From Ovis canadensis (lineage: Eukaryota; Chordata; Mammalia; Artiodactyla; Bovidae): 64,000 nucleotides of DNA. Shown one piece after another: positions 10,400-21,439 of the stretch (position 1 is its first letter; every line of letters begins with the position of its first letter). The notes beneath the pieces are model-generated. The model worked only from the letters and a program-made list of their open reading frames with translations. It was not told the origin of the DNA and made no database searches. The stretch is from the NCBI RefSeq assembly GCF_042477335.2, contig NC_091256.1, positions 45,401,001 to 45,465,000 on the forward strand, in the 5' to 3' direction. The position numbers were made by a program, and so were the translations under genes.

Positions 10400-10605
10400 G
10401 ACTTCCCTCGTTGCTCAGTGGTAAAAAATCCACTTACAATGCAGGAGACGTGGGTTTGATCCCTGGATCAGGAAGACTCCCTGGAAAAGGGAATGGAAAT
10501 CCACTCCAGTATTCTTACCTGAAGAATCCCATGGACAATGAGCCTGGTGGGCTACAATTCATAGGGTCGCAAAGAAACGGACACAACTGAAGCAACTTAG
10601 CACAC
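10400..10605 (+). mobile_element. Bov-tA SINE
   Basis: Head gacttccctcgttgctcagt, then gcaggagacgtgggtt, ccactccagtattcttacct and gggtcgcaaagaaacggaca. Confidence 0.93.
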
Positions 10606-11607
10606 CTATGCCAGACGTTGATGCTATTTTACCTTTTTTTGATGCCTTTTACCAAAAGATAAGCACTCTGTGGGCAATGTTCAGCCCTAAGCACCTAATT
10701 CAGAAAGCTTATCTACTACCATGCCTTTCATACACCAAGCAATGATATTAGAATGGCTTTTCAGGGACCAAAGTTGAATTAACACTTGAAAATCAACAGT
10801 GCAGACTCCTGGGTCAACAAGAATTGAGTGGGAGCAGGAGGTGGAGGGGGTCAGTGGGTAAGAACCTTTCCTGAATTGAGACAGCTTCCATGATTCCTTG
10901 GAAGAGGTACTCTGGACGGAGGACAAAAGATTTTCAGTCACTGAAAATGACCAGCCTCAGTCATAAAACAAGGTGAATAATTGCTTGTGAATTTAAGATC
11001 ATGGTTCCCCTTAAAGTATCATTAACAAAGGGATTGATGAATAAATAAACCATTATTAAGACAGTGAACACATTTTCAACTTCTTTACATTTACTTTTTC
11101 AAAGATTCATTTGGAGATAGCAAGGAGGTTGTTTAAATACAAAAGCACAGATAAAGACAAGGGAAAACAATGAATATGTCACAACCGACCAGAAACTTGG
11201 TGTCCAAAGCACCTTTGACAAATGGCTAACGAAGACCAAATACCTTAAGTCATGAAAATCAGATCAAATTAAAGGGAAAAACTAATGAATATCTACACCT
11301 TTTGATAATCGTATATAGACTCAGATTTTGGAAGACCTCTTTGAAAAGGTGATTTTCAGGTTGAAACCTGAAGAAATTAACCAAGTGAGGGTGGGGTGGA
11401 GAAAGGGTGTTGCTATGCATGTAGGAGGGTGGGAGTGGGTGGAGGCAGAAAGAGAGCAGAGTGCCCCTCCCTTCTTTCTTAAATGTAATTACCTTAGAAT
11501 TGGATTTCTTGAAAACTCCAGAGTTTGGAAACTCCAAATCCCTTCTAAGATAGGTCAAGTTTTGGGTATAGTACTTTTTTGCTTGATTGTGAAGAGAGAT
11601 TTTCTGA
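10606..11607. other. Unassigned sequence
   Basis: About 1 kb without a clear gene or repeat. The frames at 10687-10941 and 11259-11633 lack domains, and the two around 11.4 kb overlap on opposite strands. Confidence 0.4.
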
Positions 11608-11815
11608 GTTTAGCCGGGTGGTTCAGATGGTAAAGAGTCTGCCTGCAATGTGGGAGACCAGGCTAGGATACCTGGGTCAGGAAGATCCCTTGGAGAAAGA
11701 AATGTCAACCCACTCCACTATTCTTGCCTAGAAAATTCCATAGACAGAGGAGCCTGGCAGGCTACAATCCATGGGGTCACAGAGTCAGACATGACTGAGC
11801 AACTTCACTTTCTTT
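11608..11815 (+). mobile_element. Bov-tA SINE
   Basis: Head agccgggtggttcagatgg; body ccactccactattcttgcct; end gactgagcaacttcacttt. Confidence 0.92.
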
Positions 11816-11871
11816 TTAAAGGCCATTTAGAGACTTTATTCTCCTAGGAGGAAAGGATGACTGACTTTCAA

Positions 11872-12686
11872 TTCAGTTCAGTTCAGTTCAGTCGCTCAGT
11901 CGTGTCCGACTCTTTGCGACCCCGTGAACTGCAGCACGCCAGGCCTCCCTGTCCATCACCAACTCCCGGAGTTCACTCAGACTCATGTCCATCAAGTCCG
12001 TGATGCCACCCAGCCATCTCATCCTCTGTCGTCCCCTTCTCCTCCTGCCCCCAATCCCTCCCAGCATCAGAGTCTTTTCCAATGAGTCAATTCTTCACAT
12101 GAGGTGGCCAAAGTACTGGGGTTTCAGCTTTAGCATCATTCCTTCTAAAGAAATCCCAGGGCTTATCTCCTTCAGAATGGACTGGTTGGATCTCCTTGCA
12201 GTCCAAGGGACTCTCAAGAGTCTTCTCCAACACCACAGTTCAAAAGCATCAATTCTTCAGTGCTCAGCCTTCTTCACAGTCCAACTCTCACATCCATACA
12301 TGACTACTGGAAAAACCATAGCCTTGACTAGGCGGACCTTAGTCGGCAAAGTAATGTCTCTGCTTTTGAATATGCTATCTAAGTTGATCATAATTTTTCT
12401 TCCAAGGAGTTAGTGTCTTTTAATTTCATGGCTGCAGTCACCATCTGCAGTGATTTTGGAGCCCCAAAAATAAAGTCTGACACTGTTTCCACTGTTTCCC
12501 CATCCATTTCCCATGAAGTGATGGGACCAGATGCCATGATCTTCATTTTCCTAATGTTGAGCTTTAAGCTGACTTTTTCACTCTCCTCTTTCACTTTCAT
12601 CAAGAGGCTTTTTGTTTCTCTTCACTTTCTGCCATAAGGGTGGTGTCATCTGCATATCTGAGGTTATTGAGATTTCCCCCGGCAAT
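11872..12686 (-). mobile_element. BovB LINE 3' end, antisense
   Basis: From the ttcagttcag tail to ggttattgagatttccccc. Broken LINE protein pieces lie on the minus strand at 11888-12082 and 12388-12603. A reading frame on the opposite strand (11985-12413) is a shadow seen in most BovB copies. Confidence 0.94.
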
Positions 12687-12747
12687 AGCTATTAGCCTTT
12701 AGCTGAAGAGTCACTTAGAATGACTGTGAAATAGAAAGTTGTCTGGG

Positions 12748-12990
12748 AATTCCTGGCAGTCTAGTGGTTAAGATGCAGGCTTTCACTGCAGAGGGTCTGG
12801 ATTCAATCCCTAGTCAGGAAACTAAGATCCCTACAGCTACACAGTATGGTTAAATAAATAAATAAAAGTTGTACTTGAGTCCAGGCTCCCGATGCAGGGG
12901 CCTAGGTTAGATCCCTTGTCAGGGAACTAACTAGATTCCACATGTGGCAACTAAGACCCAGAGCAGTCAAATAAATAAGTAATTATTTTT
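12748..12990 (+). mobile_element. Two tandem CHR/tRNA-type SINEs
   Basis: 12748-12865 and 12868-12990 each have a tRNA-derived head (cagtctagtggttaagatgc; ccaggctcccgatgcagggg), a cagggaacta-like block and an aaataaataa tail. They are two independent short SINEs in the same orientation. Confidence 0.65.
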
Positions 12991-13408
12991 TAGAGAAAAA
13001 CAAAGTTGTCTGTTTCCAGATGCAGTTCTCTTGGCTCCTTTTAAGTCCTGATTCAAGACTGGCCTGTCAGTCCTTAAAAAGTTTTGAGGTTAAAAATCTC
13101 ATGACTTTACCCTCAACCTCCAAAAAACCTTGAGCGAGGTCACTTATTTCAGTTGGGAAAGATGAGCAACAGAAGGGACTAAATGATCTAGAATAAAATT
13201 TTGGAGTGTTCCATGTATTAGGACCATATTAAATTGTTTTTGTCGTCTTACTTAACTCAGAGACAAACTGATTTAGTTTGACTTAGTTTCAGACAATTTG
13301 GCTTTTTTTTTTTTTTTTTTTTAATAACCAGTAGGTGTTTGACACAGAGCTAAAAATTGCCCAGGTAACTTTGACTCAAACCATCCTTACACCATACTAG
13401 GTATTCTT
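12991..13408. other. Unassigned sequence with a poly-T run
   Basis: No gene. A homopolymer of about 20 T lies at 13303-13322; it could be the tail of a decayed antisense retroelement, but no body is recognisable beside it. Confidence 0.5.
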
Positions 13409-13692
13409 GTTCAGTCGCTCAGTTATGTCCAACTCTTTGCAACCCCATGGACTGCATGCAACGCGCCAGGCTTCCCTGTCCATCAACAACTCCCGAAGCT
13501 TGCTCAAACTCATGTCCATTGAGTTGGTGATGCCATCCAACCATCTCATCCTCTGTCATCCTCTTCTCCTGCCTTCAGTCTTTTCTAATGAGTCAGTTCT
13601 TTGCCTCAGGTGGCCAAAGTATTGGAGCTTCAGCTTCAGCATCTGTCCTTCCAGTGAATATTCAGGATTGTTTTCCTTTAGGATTGACTTGT
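13409..13692 (-). mobile_element. BovB LINE 3' end, antisense
   Basis: Contains gttcagtcgctcag, catgtccattgagttggtgatg and ggtggccaaagtattggag, truncated at ttaggattgactt. Only the 3' terminal part is left. Confidence 0.9.
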
Positions 13693-14467
13693 GAATTGAT
13701 TACAAATACTAGAGAACCTTGGACTTGATAGGCCATCCATTCAGAGGGCTGTGAGCCAACCTGGACTTGAACTCAACTTGGATTAATGGACTCGGTGGTA
13801 GAAGGCAGGAAAAGGTACTAGTCTCCACAGAAGGTAGGCAGCCAGTTCTGAGAAATGGATGCTGTCAGTAAAACCTCCAGGAGTTGGGCAGAAACTGCTT
13901 TGAACTTGACTAGGAGTTGTTTTCAGCCTGCCTGTCTCTCAGAGGAGTAGAGGAAGGGCTATGGACCAGTGTCTGTGTGGGTGGACACTATCAGGAAGCT
14001 CAGGAAGAGAGTCATGTGGACCCCAGAGTGACGATCATGAGTGGTAACTTACTCCACTTCCTAAATAATTTTTTTTTAATAGTTTGAGGACAATCCTAAA
14101 TTTTTGTTTCCTTTTCCACTTCTGGTGTGAAATAAAATTCATATTTTATGGCAAGACAAGAAACATTTAGTCGTTAAAAAAAAAAGTCTCTGCCCTTTGA
14201 CCTCCTCTCTGTCATCTTATTGAAAAGTAGGTTATCCAAGAAACACTTGAAGGAAAGCAAAGTGAAATGAAATCTGAAATCAGCTATTAATGTGAAATGT
14301 AGTTATGGCAGGCCTTTCCTATCCCAAGGTGATGGTTTCTGCCTCTGTAGTAGAAGGAATCTTTTCCAGGGATCTCACACCTCCTGCAATGGCCTCTGCA
14401 CAGCCACTGCTGAATCCTGGCAAATACTTTCTGTTAATGTTTAAGAAAGGGAGGAAACCTTGATTTC
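13693..14467. other. Unassigned sequence
   Basis: No recognisable gene or repeat. Confidence 0.4.
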
Positions 14468-14686
14468 AGCTCCAAGTTGCTTCAGTCGTGTCCGACTCTT
14501 TGCAATGCTATGGACTGTAGCCCACCAGGCTCCTCTGTTCATGGGATTCTCCAGGCAAGAATACTGGAGTGGGTTGCCATGCCCTCCTCCAGGGAATCTT
14601 CCTGAGCTAGGGATCGAACCCGCATGTCTTATGTCTCCTGCATTGGCAAGCCAGCTCTTTACCATTAGCACCACCCAGGAAGCCCT
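14468..14686 (-). mobile_element. Bov-tA SINE
   Basis: Antisense copy from cagtcgtgtccgactctttg to the ccacccaggaagccc head; both modules are intact. Confidence 0.94.
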
Positions 14687-14837
14687 CAATACTGACTACA
14701 ACACAGTCAGTGTGCTAAGTACGTAAAGAAAAATAATTTAGAAAATGCAGTAATAAATGTATGTACCAGGTGTGCACTAAGAAAGGCCTCTGATGGGTGT
14801 GGTCATCCCTGACCAGGGGAAAGAGAAGCGCTTGGCC

Positions 14838-15195
14838 TGGTTGATTTTTTTTCCAATTTTGTTGAGAAATAATTGACATATAATGTTGTATTAAAGTGTA
14901 CAACCTAATGATTTAATAAAAGTATATGTTGTGCAGTGATCATCACAGTAAGTTTGATTAACGTCTATCACATCACATAATCACAATTTTTCCTTGGGAT
15001 GAGAATTTTTAAGATATAATCTCAGAACCTTTCAAATATACAATACAGTATTGTGAACTATAGTCACCATGCTGTATATTAATCCCTGACCTTATTTATC
15101 TTATAACTGAAAGTTTGTGCATTTTGACCACTTCACCCATTTCACCCATCTCCCACTTCCCACCTCTGGCAACGAACAAGGTTAATATAGTTATA
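14838..15195. mobile_element. L1M 3'-end relic
   Basis: Contains the old L1 3' region blocks: gttgagaaataattgacata, caatacagtattgtgaacta, tagtcaccatgctgtatatt and cttataactgaaagtttgtg. Non-coding. Confidence 0.65.
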
Positions 15196-15254
15196 AGCTG
15201 TTTTTGGCTTGACTGTTTTGAACTCATATGCAAATAATAATTTAAAATAATAGC

Positions 15255-15480
15255 AAACATTCACTGGCATCTATAAGCCAAGTTTTGTGCTACATTATTT
15301 CTGTGAAAGGTTTTATTTAAACCTCATAATAATCCTATGAAGTAGGAGAAATTATGATTCCCATTTTATTAATAGTGATGAGGAAATTGAGAGGTGGAAG
15401 ATTAAGAAAGGTCACCAGGCAAGTAAGAAGAAAACTGGGAATTGAACACTATTTGGTCAGACTCCAGAACCCAGTCTTCA
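15255..15480 (-). mobile_element. MIR SINE, antisense
   Basis: Reads as inverted MIR: caagttttgtgctacatta, aacctcataataatcctatg, cattttattaatagtgatgag, and agactccagaaccc. Confidence 0.65.
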
Positions 15481-15946
15481 TCACAAATATCTCCCAGATG
15501 TTTTTTCCCCCCGTGAGAGTCTTAAATTCCAATCACATTGAACAACTTCACTTTCCCTAAGCAGACACACCTCTCCTGCCCACAGACTTGTTACTGCTGA
15601 CGCTTCTGGCAGTGCCCTCCTTCGGGGGCGAGTTTCCCTGGTCGTGGTCCTGGACTCCATACAGCATAGTCATCTCGTGTGGCTCACCCAGACCTGCGCA
15701 GTTTACCTCTCTGTGGGAGGCTGGGGGCATTTGGGAACCTGCATGTCCAAACTGAAGGTGTCTTGCTCTTGAATTCACAAACATTAAAAATCCTAACATT
15801 AAGTTAAAATTTTTAAATTTAATTATTAACTTTTTTTGTTTATACATATGCTTCTCCGATTAGACATTTCTTTACAGCAAGAACATTGTTTTGTATACCT
15901 GGAGTTTAATACAATCTAGCATTAAAGAAATGGATGCCCTCATTCA
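15481..15946. other. Unassigned sequence
   Basis: Nothing recognised. The frame at 15557-15847 has no supporting features. Confidence 0.35.
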
Positions 15947-16103
15947 TATATATACATACATATATATGTGTGTGTATATATATATCAGGAGGAGGGCATG
16001 GCAACCCACTCCAGTATTCTTGCCTGGAAAATCCCATGGACAGAGGAGCCTGGTGGGCTACAGTCCCTGGTGTCACAAAGAAAAGGACAGACCAAAGAGA
16101 CTT

Positions 16104-16145
<42 letters not shown>
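15947..16145 (+). mobile_element. Bov-A module between two microsatellites
   Basis: A (TA)/(TG) repeat (15947-15985) is followed by a Bov-A module (15987-16104: ggcaacccactccagtattc ... agagacttagca), then a (CA)n run of about 40 bases at 16105-16145 that is the expanded SINE tail. The tRNA head is missing. Confidence 0.88.
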
Positions 16146-16149
<4 letters not shown>

Positions 16150-16152
<3 letters not shown>

Positions 16153-16328
16153 TTGGCTGTGCCAGGTCTTAGTTGTGGCACACTCTCTCTGTAGTTTTGA
16201 CATCTGTAGTTTTGACATGTGAATCCTTAATTGTGGCATGTGGGACCTAGTTCCCTGACCTAAGGATTGAACTCGGACCCCCTGCACTGGGAGTTGAAGT
16301 CTTAGTGATTCCACCACCAGGGAAGTCT
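16150..16328 (-). mobile_element. CHR-type SINE, antisense
   Basis: ggctgtgccaggtcttagtt start, gttccctgacctaaggattg, and the ccaccaccagggaagtc head. Internally it repeats tctgtagttttgacat twice (about 16188-16218). Confidence 0.75.
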
Positions 16329-16471
16329 TGGCACCCTCATCCTTAAAATGCTTGCATGATGCCCCATTACATATTGCATAAATTCTGACTTCCGTGGTAT
16401 GTTGCAGAAGGTCTTCAATGATTGAACTACCTGCCTAGCCTTGTTTCTTGGGACTCTTTACACCAGAAGCT

Positions 16472-16685
16472 GGGGCTTCCCAGGTGGAGCTAGTGATAAA
16501 GAACCCACCTTCCAGTGCAAGAGACATAAGAGATGCAGGTTTGACCCCTGGGTCAGGAAGATCCCTTGGAGGAGGAAATGGCAACCCGCTCCAGTATTCT
16601 TACCTGGCAAATCCCATGAACAGAGGAGCCTGGCAGGCTAGTCCATTGGATCACAAAGAGTTGGAGACAACTGAGCACACATGCT
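16472..16685 (+). mobile_element. Bov-tA SINE
   Basis: Head gggcttcccaggtggagcta; body ccgctccagtattcttacct; end gttggagacaactgagcaca. Confidence 0.93.
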
Positions 16686-16904
16686 TCATTTACTTGGATT
16701 TGGGACTGGATGGGCCTTTGGAAATGTTTCCAAATCCTAATTCCACCATTAGCAATTTTTAGAGAAGTAAATTAATTTTGCTGCAAGTCACAGAAATAGA
16801 TTCTGTGCAGTGAAATCTGTGTAACTAGCCTGTGTTTTGGGGTGCAGCTGATAGCTGCCACACCATGCCAAACATTGTAGATTTCAAAGCAGCTTTGCCT
16901 AGAG

Positions 16905-17220
16905 CAGAGGTCAACAAAAATTTTCTCCAAAGTGTCAGATGTGAATATTTCAAGCTTGTGGTCTCTATCACTGTTCTACCATTATAACACAGTATGTATA
17001 TGAATGGGCAGGTCTGTGTTCCAATAAAACTTTATTTATAAACACCAAAATTTGATTTTAAACACAATTTTTCACATATCTTGAAATATCATCTTTTTAA
17101 AGTTTTTTCCTCCAATCACTTGGGAAAAATGCAAAAATCATTCTTAGCTTGTGAGCAGTAGAAAAACTGGTGGAAGCCTGAATTTGGCCATGGGCCACAG
17201 TTTGCTGAACCTGTCTGATT
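16905..17220 (+). mobile_element. hAT-like DNA transposon relic
   Basis: Opposite-orientation relative of 5381-5605, with agcagaggtcaacaaaaa and ggccacagtttgctgaacct ends and the central gtgttccaataaaactttat. Has an internal AT-rich insertion relative to the other copy. Confidence 0.6.
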
Positions 17221-17235
17221 CGTGACTCTGCTTTA

Positions 17236-17401
17236 GCACTTATCAACTCTGCTTGAAAGTCTTATTAAACGAGATTGCCAGGCCTAAGCCTGACAGTTTC
17301 CAATTCAGAAAATTGAGGGATGGGCCTAAATATTTCTAAGAGGCTTCCAGGAGATCTGTTGCTACAGGTCTGGTCAACACAGACTTTGAGAAACACTGGA
17401 C
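17236..17401. mobile_element. MER5A-type hAT element
   Basis: Contains gccaggcctaagcctgacag, gatgggcctaaatatttcta and the actttgagaaacactgg end; same family as 6728-6890 in the opposite sense. Confidence 0.55.
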
Positions 17402-18269
17402 TTTTTATCCAAGAACTGAGGGTTTCAGCCCTGCTGATGGTCACTGTTGTGTGACTTACAGCTGTCATCCATATCCCAGATCAACATGACTGTGGTCCAG
17501 AATGTCAGGGCAGACCTCCACCAGAGGTGGCTTGGGGCAAGAGGGAGACAAGACAAACAGAATTCACATGTAGGCCAAGCAGCAAGAGAACAGAGTAAGA
17601 TTCTGGGAGCTGGAACTCCTAGGAGTGCCTTAGAAGAGGTCCCTGAAACCTGGAAGGGGGCTTGAGTCCTGGTGCTGAGGTCCAGGGACCCTAGTCCCAA
17701 TAGGCTGGAGAGTCAGGGAATAGACCCTGGAAGAGTAAGAAGCCTGGGGGTGTATGGGACCAGGGCCTGAACTTCAGTTGATTTCTGAAGAAACCTTCTT
17801 CACCAGATTATGTGAAAACAGAATCCAAGTGGGTTTGGCGGGAGAGGGAGTTATTTGTTTTTAAAATGTGTTTGATGTATGTTTTACTTTGTGGTTGTTT
17901 TCTGTCACCAAAGTGCTCTCATCGTGGTTTGGAATCCAGGGACCTGTGTATCTGAATTTCAGAGCACCATACAGTTCTGTGACGTGTTCATTCCCTTGGT
18001 GATCTAGACTTCCAATTCTACTGCAAAGGAGGAAAAACTTTTCCCCTGCTATCTTAGATTCAATCCTTGGGAGCCTGCAAATCAAACTAACAAAAGATGA
18101 ACTAACAAGAAAAAACCTATAGTTTTTATTCATATTTATTTGCAGGATGAGTTCACAGAAAAGAAGTGAAACTCAAAGAAATAGTTAGAATCAGTAGTTT
18201 ATAGATCATTTTAACAAAGGAGAAGGGTTTGAGGAATGATATATTATGAAGTAGCTAGGAAATACACTT
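17402..18269. other. Unassigned sequence
   Basis: No gene. Bases 17985-18200 (cttttcccctgct..., caaactaacaaaagatgaac) vaguely resemble 38740-38960 and may be a decayed interspersed repeat. The opposed frames near 17.4-17.7 kb have no domains. Confidence 0.35.
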
Positions 18270-18645
18270 GATCCTTGAACAACATTGATTTCAACTACTC
18301 AGTTTTATCTACATGCAGATTTTTTCCAACAGTATATACTGCACTACTGCTAAAGAAGGGTATGGCAACCCACTCCAGTATTCTTGCCTGGAGAATCCCA
18401 TGGACAGAGAAGCCTGGCGGGCTATAGTCCATGGGGTCGAAAAGAGTCGCACACAACTGAACCCCTGAGCACGCTCGTACACTACTGCATGATCTGAGGT
18501 TGGTTGAATCTGTGGTTGGTTGAATTCAGGGATGTGGAGCTGAGGATATAGAGGGTTTTACTAAGTTTGGTTTTATTAAGTTAGATTCTCAACTTTGCAG
18601 AGGGTTGGCACCACTAACCCCCGAATTTGTTCAAGGGTCAGTTGT
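18270..18645. mobile_element. Tigger-like DNA transposon relic split by Bov-A
   Basis: The left end tccttgaacaacattg and right end aatttgttcaagggtca form inverted repeats, around acatgcagattttttccaac and gggttggcaccactaacccc. This fits a pogo/Tigger-type element. A Bov-A module (18351-18479) interrupts it. Confidence 0.65.
18351..18479 (+). mobile_element. Bov-A module with target duplication
   Basis: Headless SINE: ggcaacccactccagtattc to acaactgaacccctgagca. The 9-base duplication cactactgc flanks it at 18342-18350 and 18480-18488. Confidence 0.88.
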
Positions 18646-18949
18646 ATATGAGGACACTAATGAAATAGAAGGATTATTTTAGTCAAGACTGTTTATGGAA
18701 ACTCCTCTTTCCATCTATGGTGATAAGAGTTGCCCTACTGTTGCTGGTACAGAGGGGCTCCTTCACAAGGGGAAATTCATGCCCTGCTTTTAGGCAGATA
18801 AGGGAGAACAGAGAACTCTGCCTGAATCTATTAATTCTCAACTGCCTTCAGCTCAAAATAATCATTATACCAATAATTCTTATGATACATTTTGAGGTGG
18901 CATATCCTGATCCCTTCAGTATCATCACCACTGGTTTGGGAGCCAGCCT
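18646..18949. other. Unassigned sequence
   Basis: Nothing recognised. Confidence 0.35.
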
Positions 18950-19160
18950 GCTAAGATATGAACAGTGTTTCCTTCACTTACTCTGGGACTTTGGGAAAGT
19001 TACTTAAAATTATCTAAGCCTCAAAACCTTCATCTGTAAAAATGGAAATAAAAATAGTACCTACCTCATAGACTTAATGACAATTTAATGAGTTAATGTG
19101 TGTAATGAGCTTAAAATAATGCTTGAGGAAGATTAAGCACTAAATAAGCATAAAGTGCCA
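18950..19160 (+). mobile_element. MIR SINE
   Basis: Carries ctctgggactttgggaaagt, caaaaccttcatctgtaaaa, gtacctacctcatagactta and atgagttaatgtgtgtaatg in consensus order. Confidence 0.78.
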
Positions 19161-19650
19161 TCATTAGGCAGTTGGCCTGCTGAGCTTCAGTGCATAAGAA
19201 TTGTCACTTGGCTGTCATAAACAGAAGTTACCTTTAGATTGTTAGGTTTTAAAAATTCTATCTTTGTCCCTCCAAAGGGTATGGCAGTGAGACTCAGTGG
19301 AAAGAACTTCAGATTTTGACAATAGCTTGAAAGGTCTTTAGAAGGTTCTTCCTAAGACTGGCTTCCTTCATGCTTCCTGCTGCTCTGATGTTAAAACTCA
19401 AGTCCATAACTTTGGCTAAAAGGTCTGAAATGGCCTATGAGTGGTAGCAGAATATGTTACCGCTGCATACACTTTGGCACACTGATTGTTTTGAGCTATA
19501 GGCACTTGAAAAACAGCAAATGCAGCGAGAGGCTTTCTCTGAACTTCCCTTTCCTACCTAAAGACAGAGTCTCTGAAAGGAGCTCAACTCTCCAAAATCT
19601 CCTCCCTGGGAGTTTCATCAAAAAGGGAAGATTGACTCTTATCACATGTG
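19161..19650. other. Unassigned sequence
   Basis: No gene or clear repeat. The frame beginning at 19437 runs into the Bov-tA and is not a gene. Confidence 0.4.
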
Positions 19651-19867
19651 AAAGTAAAGTGAACATGTTAGTTGCTCAGTTGTGCCCAACTCTTTGCAAC
19701 CCCATGGACTGTAGCCTTCCAGGCTACTTGTCCATGGAATTCTCCAGGCAAGAATACTGGAGTGGGTTGCCATTTCCTTCTCCAGGGGATCTTCCCCACC
19801 CAGGGATCAAACCCAGGTCTCTCACATTGCAGGCAGATTCTTTACAATCTGAGCTACCTGGGAAGCC
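19651..19867 (-). mobile_element. Bov-tA SINE
   Basis: Antisense full copy ending in the gagctacctgggaagcc head. A tRNA-Asp pseudogene lies 17 bases beyond the head, in the same orientation. Confidence 0.94.
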
Positions 19868-19884
19868 TAAAATGGGCTTGTTGC

Positions 19885-19958
19885 CTCCCCATCAGGGAAT
19901 TGAACTCTGGTCTCCGATAATATAGGCGGGGATATACTCACCGTTATACTAAAGAGGT
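19885..19958 (-). pseudogene. tRNA-Asp pseudogene
   Basis: The minus strand matches mammalian tRNA-Asp(GTC) over its whole length: ttagtataacggtgagtat (D arm/A box), ccccgcct, ggagacc, gttcaattccctgatgggga (T arm/B box). The position of the GTC anticodon reads ATA, there are extra bases after the D arm, and several stems are mismatched, so I call a pseudogene. No CCA tail. Match from remembered tRNA sequence. Confidence 0.8.
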
Positions 19959-20081
19959 TGGTGACCTTATCACAAGACAGGAGACTAGACATCAATACCA
20001 CACCCAGACAAACTCTATCACAAACTATCAATCCTCCCATCTATTCTTCTAAGGGACCAATCACCTTTCTAAAATCTGTTA

Positions 20082-20285
20082 CAGTTCAGTTCAGTTGCTC
20101 AGTCATGTCCAACTCTTTGCAACCCCGTGGACAGCAGCACACCAGGCTTCCCTGTTCATCACCAACTCCCAGGGCTTGTTCAAACTCCTGTCCATTGAGT
20201 CGGTGATGCCAGCCAACCATCTCATCATCTGTCATCCCCTTCTCCTCCTTCCTTCAATCTTTCCCAGCATCAAGGTCTTCTCCAA
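20082..20285 (-). mobile_element. BovB LINE 3' end, antisense
   Basis: Short terminal fragment from the cagttcagttcag tail to agcatcaaggtcttctccaa. Confidence 0.9.
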
Positions 20286-20312
20286 CCCATTTACTTTCCC
20301 CTAAGAGGTCTA

Positions 20313-20358
20313 TTCGCACAGAATTGGACACTACTGAAGCGACTTAGCAGCAGCAGCG
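20313..20358 (+). mobile_element. 46-bp Bov-A2 micro-insertion
   Basis: Only the last part of Bov-A2 (gacactactgaagcgactta plus a short GCA tail), flanked by perfect agaggtcta duplications at 20304-20312 and 20359-20367. Confidence 0.8.
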
Positions 20359-20392
20359 AGAGGTCTAGAGTCCTTTCCCCTGCCTATTAAGC

Positions 20393-20589
20393 TGTCGTGC
20401 TCAGCTGTATCTGACTCTTTGGAACACCATGGATGGTAGCGTACCAGACTCCGCTGTCTGTGGGATTTTCCAGGCAAGAACACTGGAGTGCCATTTCCTC
20501 CTCCAGGGGATCTTTCCGAGCCAGGAATTAGACCTGTGTCTCTTGCATTGGCAGACGGATTCTTTACCAGTGCGCCACCTGGGAAGCCC
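20393..20589 (-). mobile_element. Bov-tA SINE
   Basis: Antisense copy from gtcgtgctcagctgtatctg to the gcgccacctgggaagccc head, with a small internal deletion. Confidence 0.92.
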
Positions 20590-20859
20590 ATCTCCCACGT
20601 ATACACATTAATAATTGTTCTTTTCACTTTTTCGTTTGCTCCTCTGTCTTTTATTACACCAGTCAAGAACTTAGAGGGTAGAGGGAAATTCATTTTTCCT
20701 CCCTCACACCAGCCTCCATAGAATTCTCCAGGCTGACGTCATATCACTTTCTTCTTTGCTCATTACTCATGGCTCATTCTTTTTCTTTTCTTCTGTCCCA
20801 GGCTTTTAGAGCTCTCTGTACCCTCCTCCCATAATCCCTGTCACCGTTGAAGGCCAGTT

Positions 20860-21030
20860 CCCTTTTGCGGATTGCTTGTTTCATGTCTGTCTCCTCCACC
20901 AGCCTATAAATGTAATGAGTCCATGTGCTTGAAATTCATCAACTCTGAATCAACATCTGGCACAGTTCCTAGCACCCTAGAGTCACTTGGAAAATATGTG
21001 TGAATGGGTGAAAGAATATTAATGACCAGG
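20860..21030 (+). mobile_element. L2 3'-end relic
   Basis: Shows the L2 terminal blocks: catgtctgtctcctccacca, tctggcacagttcctagca and a tgaatgggtgaaagaa end. Confidence 0.5.
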
Positions 21031-21439
21031 GAAGTCATCAGAGAATATCCTCATGATATAGGACTTGTTGAAGCTGTTCGGTCGGTACTTCAGTGAGAAT
21101 GCCCTGGCAAACTACACTCAGTAACAGTTGCTATCGTTCACTGAATGCCCATTGACGCAACAGGCACTGATTGACCACCTACTGTGGGCAAAGCCCTAGA
21201 CTTGCCACTGGGCCATAGCAGTGGACACCACAGCTAGAAAGCCCTGCCCTGAGAAAAGCACTGGACATAGCTGCTCTAGTTATTTTGTTGTACTTTGTGT
21301 TTTGATAGAATTCAAAGGTGCAGATAAACTGCAAGAATAGCACAAGGAGCTCCCCCATACCCTCTACCAAGATTCAACAATGCATTTCATTTAGCCCTAT
21401 TTTGAGATAAAAACTTCTTTTAATGTTAAACTTTACTGA
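21031..21439. other. Unassigned sequence
   Basis: No gene. Around 21305-21395 there is an L1-like segment (caagaatagcacaaggagct), weak. Confidence 0.35.
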
